Made by a program: the position numbers and the translations under genes
Assembly: GCF_000017205.1 (NCBI RefSeq)
Contig: NC_009656.1
Coordinates: 4,592,001-4,656,000 of the forward strand
DNA length: 64,000 nucleotides
Source of the DNA: Pseudomonas paraeruginosa PA7
GTDB lineage: Bacteria; Pseudomonadota; Gammaproteobacteria; Pseudomonadales; Pseudomonadaceae
Reading direction: 5' to 3'
The notes under the pieces: model-generated
Database searches by the model: none
What the model was told of the DNA's origin: nothing
The model's input: only the letters and a program-made list of their open reading frames with translations
Shown: in pieces, positions 1 through 7,709 of the stretch
Layout of the letters: every line of letters starts with the position of its first letter
How positions within the stretch are numbered: position 1 is the first letter of the stretch

Positions 1-25
1 GTGTTGAGCTTGAGGACTGATCGGA

Positions 26-574
26 ATGCGGCAGCTCGATAAGGACCAGCAAGGCGCTCTGCAACAAAGTGCCTTCCGCCCACTGCAACAAACTGCCTTC
101 CAGGCGCTGCAACACAGTGCCTCACTAAAAGGCCTTTTAAAGCCTTTTAAAGGTAAGGGGGAGCTGGCCCAGTTGGCGGAGCAGTGCGAAGTCCTGGAGC
201 AGGGATTGCTTGAACTTGCCCAGCGATTGCTGGCCCAGGTTCGTCGCCCGCCCTTCACTCTTCTGCCCGCCCGACTCATCGAGCAGCGCACATCCGCCCG
301 CACCACCTTTCTTCGCTGGCAGCACATTGCAACCCGGCGGATGGGCGTCGGGGTGTGGGCGGAAATGCTGCGCCAGGACAAGACCCCGGAATACCTGCTG
401 CAAGACCTCTACCAGATGGAGCTGCAGCGCATCACCCTCAACATGCAGATCAGCTTGATCCACTCCATCGGCAAGCAGGCCGCCGAGTGTGCGGAAAAGA
501 TGGGCCAGGCCGAGGCCGAGTTCATGGGCCGACTGCAGCAGAGTCAGACCCGCCCTGGTTCCGTGGGCATGTAG
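26..574 (+). CDS. DUF3158 family ICE protein
   Basis: The product is 182 residues and resembles the DUF3158 family found in the replication and maintenance module of Pseudomonas-type ICEs; its function is unknown. The N-terminus is Gln-rich with short near-repeats (LQQSAF, LQQTAF, LQHSA, residues 12-32), followed by a largely helical body with no membrane segment, so a cytoplasmic DNA-associated role is plausible. It sits about 50 bp upstream of the Rha-like gene on the same strand, as the first complete gene of an SSB/topoisomerase cluster. Upstream sequence is cut by the window, so an earlier start cannot be excluded. Family assignment is by resemblance only. Confidence 0.65.
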   Translation: MRQLDKDQQGALQQSAFRPLQQTAFQALQHSASLKGLLKPFKGKGELAQLAEQCEVLEQGLLELAQRLLAQVRRPPFTLLPARLIEQRTSARTTFLRWQHIATRRMGVGVWAEMLRQDKTPEYLLQDLYQMELQRITLNMQISLIHSIGKQAAECAEKMGQAEAEFMGRLQQSQTRPGSVGM

Positions 575-621
575 CTGTACCGCTCTACCTTCGACGAAAC
601 GATCACCAACGGAGAGAAAAC

Positions 622-1452
622 ATGAGCAACATCAGCAGCAAGACCGTTTCCAACACCAAAGCCCAGCCCTCCACCGAGGTCAGCGTCGAGATCATCGGCG
701 GCAAGCCCACCACGACCAGCCTCGACGTCGCCAAGCATTTTCGGAAGAGGCACGACAACGTGTTACGGGATATCAAAAACTTGGAATGTCCCGAGGATTT
801 TGCACTCCTCAATTTTGAGGAGTGTTCCCGCACGGGAGCGAACAACAGGCCAGAGCCATACGTGCGCATGACTCGCGACGGCTTCACCCTTCTCTGCATG
901 GGGTTCACTGGCAAGGAAGCTATGCACTGGAAGGTCGCTTACATCAACGCCTTCAACAAGATGGAACAGGCGATCATCGAGCAACCCGAGATCCTCAGCC
1001 ACAACCACCTGCTCCAGTTCGCTATCAAGACCCTCGACCTGATGCGCGACCACACCCTCGGCGAGCCGGCCCGACCCAGGACAGAACAGGTCGTATGCAA
1101 CTACCTGGCCGTCGAGTCCTTGGACGCGGCGAATCCCGAGCAGATCAAGCAGGCCCTGAACTTCCTCCAGGGGCAGATCATCGGTGAAGGTGTGGCCGCC
1201 AAGTCCTTGCCCAGCGTGGCCGGCTCCTCCATCGCCAAGGACCTGCTCTACGGCTTGCTGCGCTCCGCTCATGACGCGGAGCTGCTGTTCAACTCCCTTT
1301 ACGACAGCGGCGTCGAAAAGCTGGCCAGCGAAGTGTTCAAGGAGCACATGGCCAACACCTTGGCTGCAACGTCTCGGCAAACCCGTGAACTGCTCGGGTA
1401 CGTGGCCAGCCGCGCCACTCGCTCCCCCTTCAAACCACGCTCCACCCACTAA
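622..1452 (+). CDS. Rha-family regulatory protein
   Basis: This 276-residue protein has an N-terminal Rha-like domain (about residues 20-115) that includes the typical segments TSLDVAKHFRKRHDNVLRDI and GFTLLCMGFTGKEAMHWK followed by AYINAFNKME. Rha proteins were described as phage regulators that interfere with infection in hosts lacking IHF; on ICEs they probably act as DNA-binding regulators, but the targets here are unknown. The C-terminal 150 residues are helical and not recognised. ATG 622 follows GGAGAG with good spacing. It lies between DUF3158 and ssb in one same-strand cluster, suggesting co-transcription. Confidence 0.75.
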   Translation: MSNISSKTVSNTKAQPSTEVSVEIIGGKPTTTSLDVAKHFRKRHDNVLRDIKNLECPEDFALLNFEECSRTGANNRPEPYVRMTRDGFTLLCMGFTGKEAMHWKVAYINAFNKMEQAIIEQPEILSHNHLLQFAIKTLDLMRDHTLGEPARPRTEQVVCNYLAVESLDAANPEQIKQALNFLQGQIIGEGVAAKSLPSVAGSSIAKDLLYGLLRSAHDAELLFNSLYDSGVEKLASEVFKEHMANTLAATSRQTRELLGYVASRATRSPFKPRSTH

Positions 1453-1481
1453 CCCCCGACTCAACCGACTGGAGATTCATC

Positions 1482-1970
1482 ATGGCTACCCCCGTCTTCT
1501 GGGAAGGCAACATCGGCTCGGCGCCGGAGCACCGCAGCTTCCCCAACGGCAACAATCCCCCGCGGCAGTTGCTGCGTCTCAACGTGATGTTCGACAACTC
1601 GATTCCCGATGGCCAGGGTGGCTACAAGGATCGCGGCGGCTTCTGGTGCAGCGTCGAGTGGTGGCATCAGGATGCCCAGCGTTTCGCCGAACTGTTCGCG
1701 AAAGGTATGCGCGTCAAGGTCGAAGGCCGGGCGATCATGGACCGCTGGCCGGACAAAGAGTCTGGCGAAGAAGTACAGGCGCTGAAGGTCGAAGCCTCGC
1801 GCATTTCCATCCTTCCGCATCGCCTGGCCGAGGTCACCCTGTTGCCGTCTACCAACGGCCAGTCGACACAACATCAGCAGTCTCGGCAGGTGCCGCCGCA
1901 ACCTGCTCAGCAGGATGCGCAATCGCAGCAGGACTACGACAGCGCCTTCGACGACGACATCCCCATGTAA
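1482..1970 (+). CDS. ssb: single-stranded DNA-binding protein
   Basis: The 162-residue protein has an N-terminal OB-fold of SSB type (about residues 1-120), a Gln-rich flexible linker (about 125-150) and an acidic tip ending DDDIPM, the tail by which SSBs recruit repair and replication partners. It would coat single-stranded DNA during conjugative transfer or rolling-circle replication of the element. The fold is divergent from chromosomal SSB (for example FWCSVEWWHQDAQRF), as is usual for ICE copies. ATG 1482 follows GGAG. It is the third gene of the maintenance cluster; a repeated sequence lies directly behind it (see 1976). Confidence 0.88.
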   Translation: MATPVFWEGNIGSAPEHRSFPNGNNPPRQLLRLNVMFDNSIPDGQGGYKDRGGFWCSVEWWHQDAQRFAELFAKGMRVKVEGRAIMDRWPDKESGEEVQALKVEASRISILPHRLAEVTLLPSTNGQSTQHQQSRQVPPQPAQQDAQSQQDYDSAFDDDIPM

Positions 1971-1975
1971 CAGGC

Positions 1976-2020
1976 GGCTTAATTTTTGGCCGCCCATTCG
2001 TGAAGCTGCGGGTGGCAAGC
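1976..2020 (+). repeat. direct repeat copy 1, downstream of ssb
   Basis: A segment starting TTAATTTTTGGCCGCCC and running through TTCGTGAAG and GGTGGCAAG recurs almost unchanged at 2428-2472. Both copies begin right at or after a stop codon and lie in the leader of the next gene (the XRE regulator here, the CrpP-like gene there). Function is unknown; a shared RNA or DNA structural signal is possible. Confidence 0.7.
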
Positions 2021-2077
2021 ACTACTCTTCGCCGCCCGCAGCCTCTTAAAAACACTCGAGCAACTGGATCAACCACA

Positions 2078-2431
2078 ATGATCGGAAATCGACTGAGGGA
2101 AGAAAGGCTTCGACTGGAAATGAGCCAAGACGCCTTTTCACAGCACTGTGGGGTGACGAAGAACACTCAGGTTTCGTATGAGAAGGGACGGCGCAGTCCC
2201 GATACCACCTATCTGCTTAAAGCCATCGAGATCGGAGTCGACGTTCTATACGTAGTCACTGGCCGACATGTTCCAGCGGCGGTGAAAGCGCTCACTCAAG
2301 AGCAGCTGGATATCCTCAATTACATGTCCGGAATGTCCGAGCAAAACCGCGCCGATCTCGTTCGCGTGGGAAGGGCAATGTATGACGCCAACCAGTTTCG
2401 AAGGATGGCGCCTGCAAACTCCCTGTCTTAA
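2078..2431 (+). CDS. XRE-family HTH transcriptional regulator
   Basis: The 117-residue protein has a helix-turn-helix of the XRE/Cro-CI type at about residues 3-58 (IGNRLREERLRLEMSQDAF, then VSYEKGRRSPDTTYLLKAI). The C-terminal part is short and helical with no obvious sensor domain. It is likely a DNA-binding repressor or activator for element genes; operators are not identifiable here. It lies between two copies of a direct repeat (1976 and 2428), so those repeats are candidate binding or leader sequences. ATG 2078 is the first start in phase with the HTH. Confidence 0.8.
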   Translation: MIGNRLREERLRLEMSQDAFSQHCGVTKNTQVSYEKGRRSPDTTYLLKAIEIGVDVLYVVTGRHVPAAVKALTQEQLDILNYMSGMSEQNRADLVRVGRAMYDANQFRRMAPANSLS

Positions 2432-2472
2432 TTTTGGCCGCCCGTTCGTGAAGTCTCTGGTGGCAAGGGCTT
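2428..2472 (+). repeat. direct repeat copy 2, upstream of the CrpP-like gene
   Basis: Near-identical to 1976-2020: both contain TTTTGGCCGCCC, one variable base, TTCGTGAAG, a variable 6-7 nt and GGTGGCAAG. It starts at the stop codon of the XRE gene and occupies the leader of the 65-codon gene at 2508. A small hairpin (TTCCG-ATT-CGGAA) follows within 20 bases. Confidence 0.7.
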
Positions 2473-2507
2473 CCGATTCGGAAATCTCGACCAGTACGAG
2501 GTGCAGT

Positions 2508-2705
2508 GTGTCAAAGAAAGCTACCGATACCGACAAGCTGGACAGACGACACTTCAACGATCCCCACCGGACTGTACGGGCTATTGGTGCTGAGGCCGCG
2601 CGGAAAGGGCTACGGGTGTTCGACTGCCCCTACAGTCATCCTGCGATGCGGGCGTCCTGGTTGAAAGGGTTTGCCCAGGAGCAGCAACAGCAGCTCGACT
2701 TCTGA
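2508..2705 (+). CDS. crpP: CrpP/Rmf-family small protein
   Basis: With GTG 2508 the product is exactly 65 residues, the length recalled for CrpP of plasmid pUM505, and keeps Lys33-Gly34 and Cys40, residues reported as important there; position 7 is Asp. The fold belongs with ribosome modulation factor (Rmf): a short basic protein with RAIGAEAARKGLRVFDCPY and a C-terminal WLKGFAQEQQQ. CrpP was proposed to phosphorylate ciprofloxacin, a claim later disputed, so an Rmf-like ribosome- or RNA-binding role is equally possible. It follows the XRE regulator and precedes topoisomerase III. An ATG upstream at 2382 would overlap the XRE gene and read through the repeat, so GTG is preferred. Confidence 0.75.
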   Translation: MSKKATDTDKLDRRHFNDPHRTVRAIGAEAARKGLRVFDCPYSHPAMRASWLKGFAQEQQQQLDF

Positions 2706-2819
2706 TGACGTTACCCTTCAGTTCCTCTCGAAAACTGCAACAGCGCACCGTCCATTTCGTATTGTTGGCCCGCTCTCTGATCGCGACAGTTCGACCGACT
2801 GTTCCGAGAGATTCCGCCG

Positions 2820-4739
2820 ATGCACCTCGTAATCATTGAAGCCCCGGGCAAGCTGAAAAAGCTGAGGTCCCTTCTCCCCTCGATTCGTCCCGACGTGACC
2901 TGGCAGGTCGAGGCGACAGCCGGCCACATCAGAGACCTACCCGTTCACGGCCAGGATCCGCAGATGCTCACCGTCGGCGTGGGCCAGGATTTCAAACCGC
3001 ACTACCAGATCCTCTCGGGCAAGGAAAAAGCCGTCGCACGGCTGAAGGATCTGCAGCAGAAAGCTCTGGAGATCTACGTCGCATCCGACCCGGATCGCGA
3101 AGGCGAAAGCATCGGCTGGCACATACTCCAGGCTGCCGGGATCAAGAACTACAAGCGCGTTGCCTTCAAGGAAATCACCAAGTCATGCATCAGCGCCGAA
3201 CTCAGCTCGCCGCGTCGCCTGGACCTCCCGAAGGTCGCCTCGCAGGAATGCCGTCGCGTCATCGATCGCCTGGTGGGGTATCTGGTCACGCCAGAGTTGC
3301 GGCGCGTGATGGGCAGGCCAACCACCGCCGGGCGCGTGCAGTCCGTCGCTGTGTACCTGGTGGTCCTGCGAGAGCGGGAGATTCGCGCCTTCACACCAAT
3401 CAAGCATTTCGGGGTGGAACTGGCCTTCGTTTCGCCCAGCGACGGCCGCACCTGGAAGGCGGAGTGGGATCCAGTGCCCACGTTTGCCAGCAAGGAATTT
3501 CCGTATATCCAGGATCGTCAACTCGCAGAACTGGTGGGGGCTATACGCAATGTGATCGTCGAGACCTGCATTGATGGCGAAGAAACCGATATGCCTCCGG
3601 CGCCGTTCATCTCCTCTTCGCTCCAGATGGCAGCCGGAAATGCACTGAAGTGGTCACCCGACAAGACGATGAAAGTCGCCCAGCGGCTGTATGAACAGGG
3701 GCTCATCACTTACCACCGAACGGACAACCCCAATATTTCGAAGGACTCGATGCCGGATATCCGTGCTGTCGCCAAAGCCTTGGGGCTGAAGTGTGTAGAG
3801 CAACAGCGAATGTTCAAAGCGGACCAAGACGCTCAGGAAGGCCACCCCGCCATCACCCCTACCGACTGGATGGCCGCTACCGCCGGTGAAACTGCTGATG
3901 AGCAGGCGCTGTACCAGCTCATTCGAGTTCGCGCGCTTGCCAGCCAGATCGAAGCTGCCGTGTACGCAGTGAGAACCATCACCCTCCTGGGCGTCGGCCC
4001 CGACAAAAAGCCACTGCGCTTCGGCGCCAAAGGGAAGCTGTTGAACGTGCCTGGATGGAGAAAACTGCTGCAGGGCGATGATGCCGAGGAGCAAAAGAAC
4101 GAAACGCCTTCAAGCCCCATCCCGGCGCTGGAGCCAGGCCAGATACTCAAGGTCTACAGCGGCGAGGTCCTGGAGAAGAAAACCACCCCTCCCAAACGCT
4201 TCACCGATGCCAGCCTGGTGGGCGAGATGAAGCGCCGCGGGATTGGTCGGCCATCCTCCTACGCCTCGATCGTGAAGAACATCATCGACAAGGGCCAGGT
4301 GCAGATGAAGGGCCGAAGCCTGATCCCCGGCGAGCTGGGCGAGGCCACCATAGCGCTCCTGGAGCACAACTTCAGCTTCCTCAGCCTCGACTTCACCCGC
4401 AACCTCGAGGTCGCCCTGGACCGGATCGCCAACAGCGAGGACACCTACATGAACGTGGTCCAGCAGTTCTACCAGCTCCTGCAGTCAGAGCTGCAGACGC
4501 TGCGCGCGCTCCCCAGCGCACAGGGCGACCCGCGAGCAAGCTCTACCGCCAGCGCTCCCTCGGCGCCGGCCAGTGACTTCCTCTGCGGCAAGTGCGGTCT
4601 GCCCCTGGTCCACCGAAAGAAAGCCGGCAAGGGCGGCTTCGACTTCTGGGGTTGCAGCGGCTATCGCAGCACCGGCTGCAAAGTCAGCTACCCCACCAAG
4701 GACGGCCAACCTGACTTCGACAACCCGCGCGGGCTATAG
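2820..4739 (+). CDS. topB: DNA topoisomerase III (type IA)
   Basis: The 639-residue protein has a Toprim domain at the N-terminus (VIIEAPGK with Glu7; ASDPDREGES with Asp90 and Asp92), the type IA active-site segment GLITYHRTDN with catalytic Tyr298, the IGRPSSYASIV segment near residue 475, and a C-terminal zinc ribbon beginning Cys589-x2-Cys592. It relaxes or decatenates DNA by single-strand passage; on ICEs it probably resolves transfer or replication intermediates alongside SSB. ATG 2820 follows CCGAGAG. The next gene starts 8 bases after its stop. All expected catalytic residues are present. Confidence 0.92.
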   Translation: MHLVIIEAPGKLKKLRSLLPSIRPDVTWQVEATAGHIRDLPVHGQDPQMLTVGVGQDFKPHYQILSGKEKAVARLKDLQQKALEIYVASDPDREGESIGWHILQAAGIKNYKRVAFKEITKSCISAELSSPRRLDLPKVASQECRRVIDRLVGYLVTPELRRVMGRPTTAGRVQSVAVYLVVLREREIRAFTPIKHFGVELAFVSPSDGRTWKAEWDPVPTFASKEFPYIQDRQLAELVGAIRNVIVETCIDGEETDMPPAPFISSSLQMAAGNALKWSPDKTMKVAQRLYEQGLITYHRTDNPNISKDSMPDIRAVAKALGLKCVEQQRMFKADQDAQEGHPAITPTDWMAATAGETADEQALYQLIRVRALASQIEAAVYAVRTITLLGVGPDKKPLRFGAKGKLLNVPGWRKLLQGDDAEEQKNETPSSPIPALEPGQILKVYSGEVLEKKTTPPKRFTDASLVGEMKRRGIGRPSSYASIVKNIIDKGQVQMKGRSLIPGELGEATIALLEHNFSFLSLDFTRNLEVALDRIANSEDTYMNVVQQFYQLLQSELQTLRALPSAQGDPRASSTASAPSAPASDFLCGKCGLPLVHRKKAGKGGFDFWGCSGYRSTGCKVSYPTKDGQPDFDNPRGL

Positions 4740-4747
4740 GTAAATAC

Positions 4748-5500
4748 ATGAACATGCAGACCAGCACCGACAGGAACCTCAATTTCGACTTCGTGCGCAG
4801 GCAAGTCGAGCAACCGCCAGCATGGGCATCAGAGGTCCTGCTGTCGTGGGAGGAAGCCTACCCCCAGGAAAAGCACGCCTTCCTTCAAAGCCACTACTGG
4901 ACCGAGACGGGATCGATCAATGTGTTCCGCGTCGTGGGTACCGACCGCAAAGACTACCGGGGAAGGTCCTGGCTCGACTTCCTCACTGGCGGCAAGCGAA
5001 TGCAGCGAAACCTGCAGGCCTTGCTGGACAACCCGAGCTACTACCTGCAGCCAACGGAGCGTAGGCCCGCGATCCACTACAACACGCTCGATGGCTTGAG
5101 CTTCTACGTCGGCTCCGACGGCAACCACCGCACCTGTATTGCTCGATTCTTCCTGGCCGAGCAGCAGAAGAGCCAGCTCCACGACGTGACGCTCAACCAC
5201 TACCAGGTCAACGACGCCTTCTACCGCCTGTACGGGCAACTCCGGCAACAGGTCCTGCTACAAGGGCTGCCTGTACAAGTTCATCCGGAGCGCGTGCAGT
5301 TGGGCCGGGAAGATACTGCTGGCTGGAAGATGGATACCTACCAGACCACTTTGAACTGGCTGAACCTCAAGACTCAGGAGGAAATATCTCTGAACGAAGC
5401 CCAGGCGCGGGAGCAACTCATCGACCTCATTCGGAGAAAACCATCTGAAGAGCAACCGCGAGGCTGGAAGGCAAGGCTGAAATGTCTCATTTCAGGCTGA
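4748..5500 (+). CDS. unknown protein with a DGNHR motif
   Basis: This 250-residue protein is not firmly recognised. It follows topoisomerase III by 8 bases, so the two are probably co-transcribed. About residues 105-130 it reads LSFYVGSDGNHRTCIARFF; a G-x-HR segment of this kind is found in ParB/sulfiredoxin-fold nucleotide-binding proteins, so a ParB-like nuclease or NTPase fold is possible, but this is inference from one motif. The rest is polar, has no signal peptide or membrane segment and ends in a basic tail. The 3' end of the gene overlaps a small hairpin (CTGAAAT / ATTTCAG). Confidence 0.65.
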   Translation: MNMQTSTDRNLNFDFVRRQVEQPPAWASEVLLSWEEAYPQEKHAFLQSHYWTETGSINVFRVVGTDRKDYRGRSWLDFLTGGKRMQRNLQALLDNPSYYLQPTERRPAIHYNTLDGLSFYVGSDGNHRTCIARFFLAEQQKSQLHDVTLNHYQVNDAFYRLYGQLRQQVLLQGLPVQVHPERVQLGREDTAGWKMDTYQTTLNWLNLKTQEEISLNEAQAREQLIDLIRRKPSEEQPRGWKARLKCLISG

Positions 5501-5639
5501 GTTCGCAGTCAGACTTGCATCGCTATTCGGGCCAGCTACGCTCAGCCATACACGCTGTATATCCCCGGCGTGTTCCCCGCCCCCGACACCCTGTTCCCGC
5601 ACACAGGCCTGTCGGGGGCTCCTTTTGAGGTCAGTGGCC
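5501..5639 (+). promoter_or_regulatory. hairpin-rich leader before a tiny gene
   Basis: No gene is visible here. The stretch holds inverted repeats, notably CCCCGACA (5581-5588) with TGTCGGGG (5610-5617) and a small ATACA/TGTAT hairpin near 5550. The layout resembles the structured leaders at 22.4-30.5 kb, so it may control the 27-codon reading frame at 5640 or act as a terminator for the topB operon; there is no clear T-run. Confidence 0.4.
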
Positions 5640-5723
5640 ATGAAGGTCATGATGTTCAGCTTCACCGTTTTAATTCTCTTTGCAGTGACTCTCAGCGTCC
5701 ACCTGGTGTTCCTGGCCTCGTAA
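5640..5723 (+). CDS. possible 27-residue membrane peptide
   Basis: An ATG at 5640, nine bases after GAGG, opens a frame coding for one hydrophobic segment (MFSFTVLILFAVTLSVHLVF) that could span the inner membrane. It stands alone behind a hairpin-rich leader. Very short hydrophobic peptides can be toxins or regulators, but nothing here shows a function, and chance occurrence is quite possible. Confidence 0.35.
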   Translation: MKVMMFSFTVLILFAVTLSVHLVFLAS

Positions 5724-5819
5724 TCCAAAGAAATACAGGCCGCGTGGCCTGAACATTTCCCATCGATCCGTAGCACACCGACCAGCCACAGTGCTGCTCG
5801 CTTACACAGGAGCATGCGC

Positions 5820-7709
5820 GTGGCACCTCTCGACAACGCCTCCCCTAGCGGGCCGCTACAGGATCCATTCCTTGCCCGCTACAGCGAGCGGCAGCTCGCC
5901 GTTGCCAACACCTGGGCAACGCATTTCTCCCTCGCTGGGACAGCTCGAACCAAGTTCATCCGTCACTACCTGCGCAGCACCTCTACGACCAGGTGCTGGT
6001 GCATCACCGTCGCTGCAGACAACGGTGTGCGTTACACCATCATGCGTGCAGGGCCACTACTCCAGGTGTTCGACGGTCAACTGATCGGTGCGTGGGAGTG
6101 CAAGCCTACCCATCGTATCCCGGCAAGCACGCCGTCCCCAGCAGGGGCGTTGAAGCTGCTACAGCGCCTTGAGAAGTTCGACGACGCAGTTGCTGTACTC
6201 AGCTCATACACCAAGCGAGCGCACGACCTAGCCACACAGATGGCCAGGGACGACCTCGGACTTCCACATCGCCTCGTGTATCCGAGCCACAGCAACAAGC
6301 GCTACTACGCGCCAAGGCACCAGTTCTACTTGAAGCAGATCGGAGCGGTCTTGCGAACCTTCAGACAGGTCCTGGACCAAGACCTGCTGTTCGCCATCCG
6401 CTCGGTTCGGTGCCTCTCGCCCCAGCTCTACAACTGGCTGGCTCAAGGCAACCGGGTGCGCCGGCTGCAAATGCTGAAGGCTCAGCCGGTCTTGACGCCG
6501 CTACTGGTGGATTGCGAGGAGGGAGTCTGGCCTCACACGACGACCAATGACAACGGCGAGAGCATCTACCATTACCTTCCTTGCCCCTTTTCCCTGATTG
6601 ATAGTGAACGACCGCAGGCCGCCGCCATGCCATGCGATTTGTACCTCGATATGGGCCGTATTCTTGGGCAGGTCGCGGACGAAGGGATTTCGGTCATCAA
6701 CTTTTTCGCCTGGCTATTTCAGGCGCCGCGGGCCTCGATTCGATTTCTTAGTCACGTCAGTCCCGGCCGTGCGGGAGGAGCTCTCTTCCATCGCAAACGG
6801 GAAGGCCGATGTTCGGGATGGCATGCTCTCCTACTGGCAGCATCGTTAGGTAACCGGCGGCCGATCACTCGCGCTCAATGGACAGCATTCTATGCCGCCT
6901 ACAATGCGATCCCTTGGCAAATTCACAACGCCAAGCCCGACTACAACCGTCTCTTCAACGGCTGCCCGTCGGATTGGCAGGATCCGGCATGGCTTGCAAT
7001 CACTGCACGGCTGAGCGACATCAAGGAATTCTATTCCGCCCTCGACCAGGGGAACTCACAGGTTGTTCGGCAGGCGCGCAGCGCCCTGAAAGCGTATCTG
7101 GGTCATTGTACCTACCGACAGGCTGGCAACCTGGTGGACGACTACCATCAGGTCCAGAGGGAGCTGCGTGCTGCAGTGCAGAGCAGCCTGCCCGATCTGG
7201 TCGACACCGACGAGTACACCACCTGGGAGGGAATGCTGCCTGTCGGCCTTGTCGATTGCCCTAATGGCCTGCAGATCGTCGAGCTCCGCTGTCCTGCCGA
7301 CCTCTATGCCGAACATGTCGCTCTGGCACATTGCATCGATAGCTACGACCAGGCCGCCTACCGAGGAGACTGCCGACTGCTCTCAGTACGTGAGGCTGGT
7401 CGTCCGCTGGCCTCTGCCGAATTGGAGCTCAGGCGTGAGCATGGCGAGCCTATAGGTAGGCCCTGGAGTCCCAAGCACCTTTCCACGGTGCAACTTCGCG
7501 AATTCGATAATGCCCCCGTGCCGACAGACTCGCCTGCCGGCCAGGCATACCGCTGGTTCATGGAACGAATTCGCTCTGGAGCCATAGCGACGAACCTGAA
7601 CTGGCCCGACATGACCGTCCACATGACGCGCTTCGCCAATGGTCGCTGGAAGGCGGGCCTCGCCGAAGCCACGGCGAAATGGCTGCTCACTCGGTTGGAA
7701 GACCGATGA
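5820..7709 (+). CDS. PcfJ-like protein
   Basis: This ~629-residue protein carries, in its C-terminal third, segments typical of PcfJ-like proteins of conjugative elements: LRCPADLYAEHVALAHCIDSY, then a turn with RLLSVREAGRPLASAEL and a final VQLREFDNAPV block. PcfJ function is unknown. The N-terminal 400 residues are not recognised. AGGAG at 5808-5812 leaves only one base before ATG 5814, so GTG 5820 two codons later is the better start. Its stop overlaps the start of the helicase gene (ATGA), so the pair is translationally coupled and probably acts together. Confidence 0.65.
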   Translation: MAPLDNASPSGPLQDPFLARYSERQLAVANTWATHFSLAGTARTKFIRHYLRSTSTTRCWCITVAADNGVRYTIMRAGPLLQVFDGQLIGAWECKPTHRIPASTPSPAGALKLLQRLEKFDDAVAVLSSYTKRAHDLATQMARDDLGLPHRLVYPSHSNKRYYAPRHQFYLKQIGAVLRTFRQVLDQDLLFAIRSVRCLSPQLYNWLAQGNRVRRLQMLKAQPVLTPLLVDCEEGVWPHTTTNDNGESIYHYLPCPFSLIDSERPQAAAMPCDLYLDMGRILGQVADEGISVINFFAWLFQAPRASIRFLSHVSPGRAGGALFHRKREGRCSGWHALLLAASLGNRRPITRAQWTAFYAAYNAIPWQIHNAKPDYNRLFNGCPSDWQDPAWLAITARLSDIKEFYSALDQGNSQVVRQARSALKAYLGHCTYRQAGNLVDDYHQVQRELRAAVQSSLPDLVDTDEYTTWEGMLPVGLVDCPNGLQIVELRCPADLYAEHVALAHCIDSYDQAAYRGDCRLLSVREAGRPLASAELELRREHGEPIGRPWSPKHLSTVQLREFDNAPVPTDSPAGQAYRWFMERIRSGAIATNLNWPDMTVHMTRFANGRWKAGLAEATAKWLLTRLEDR

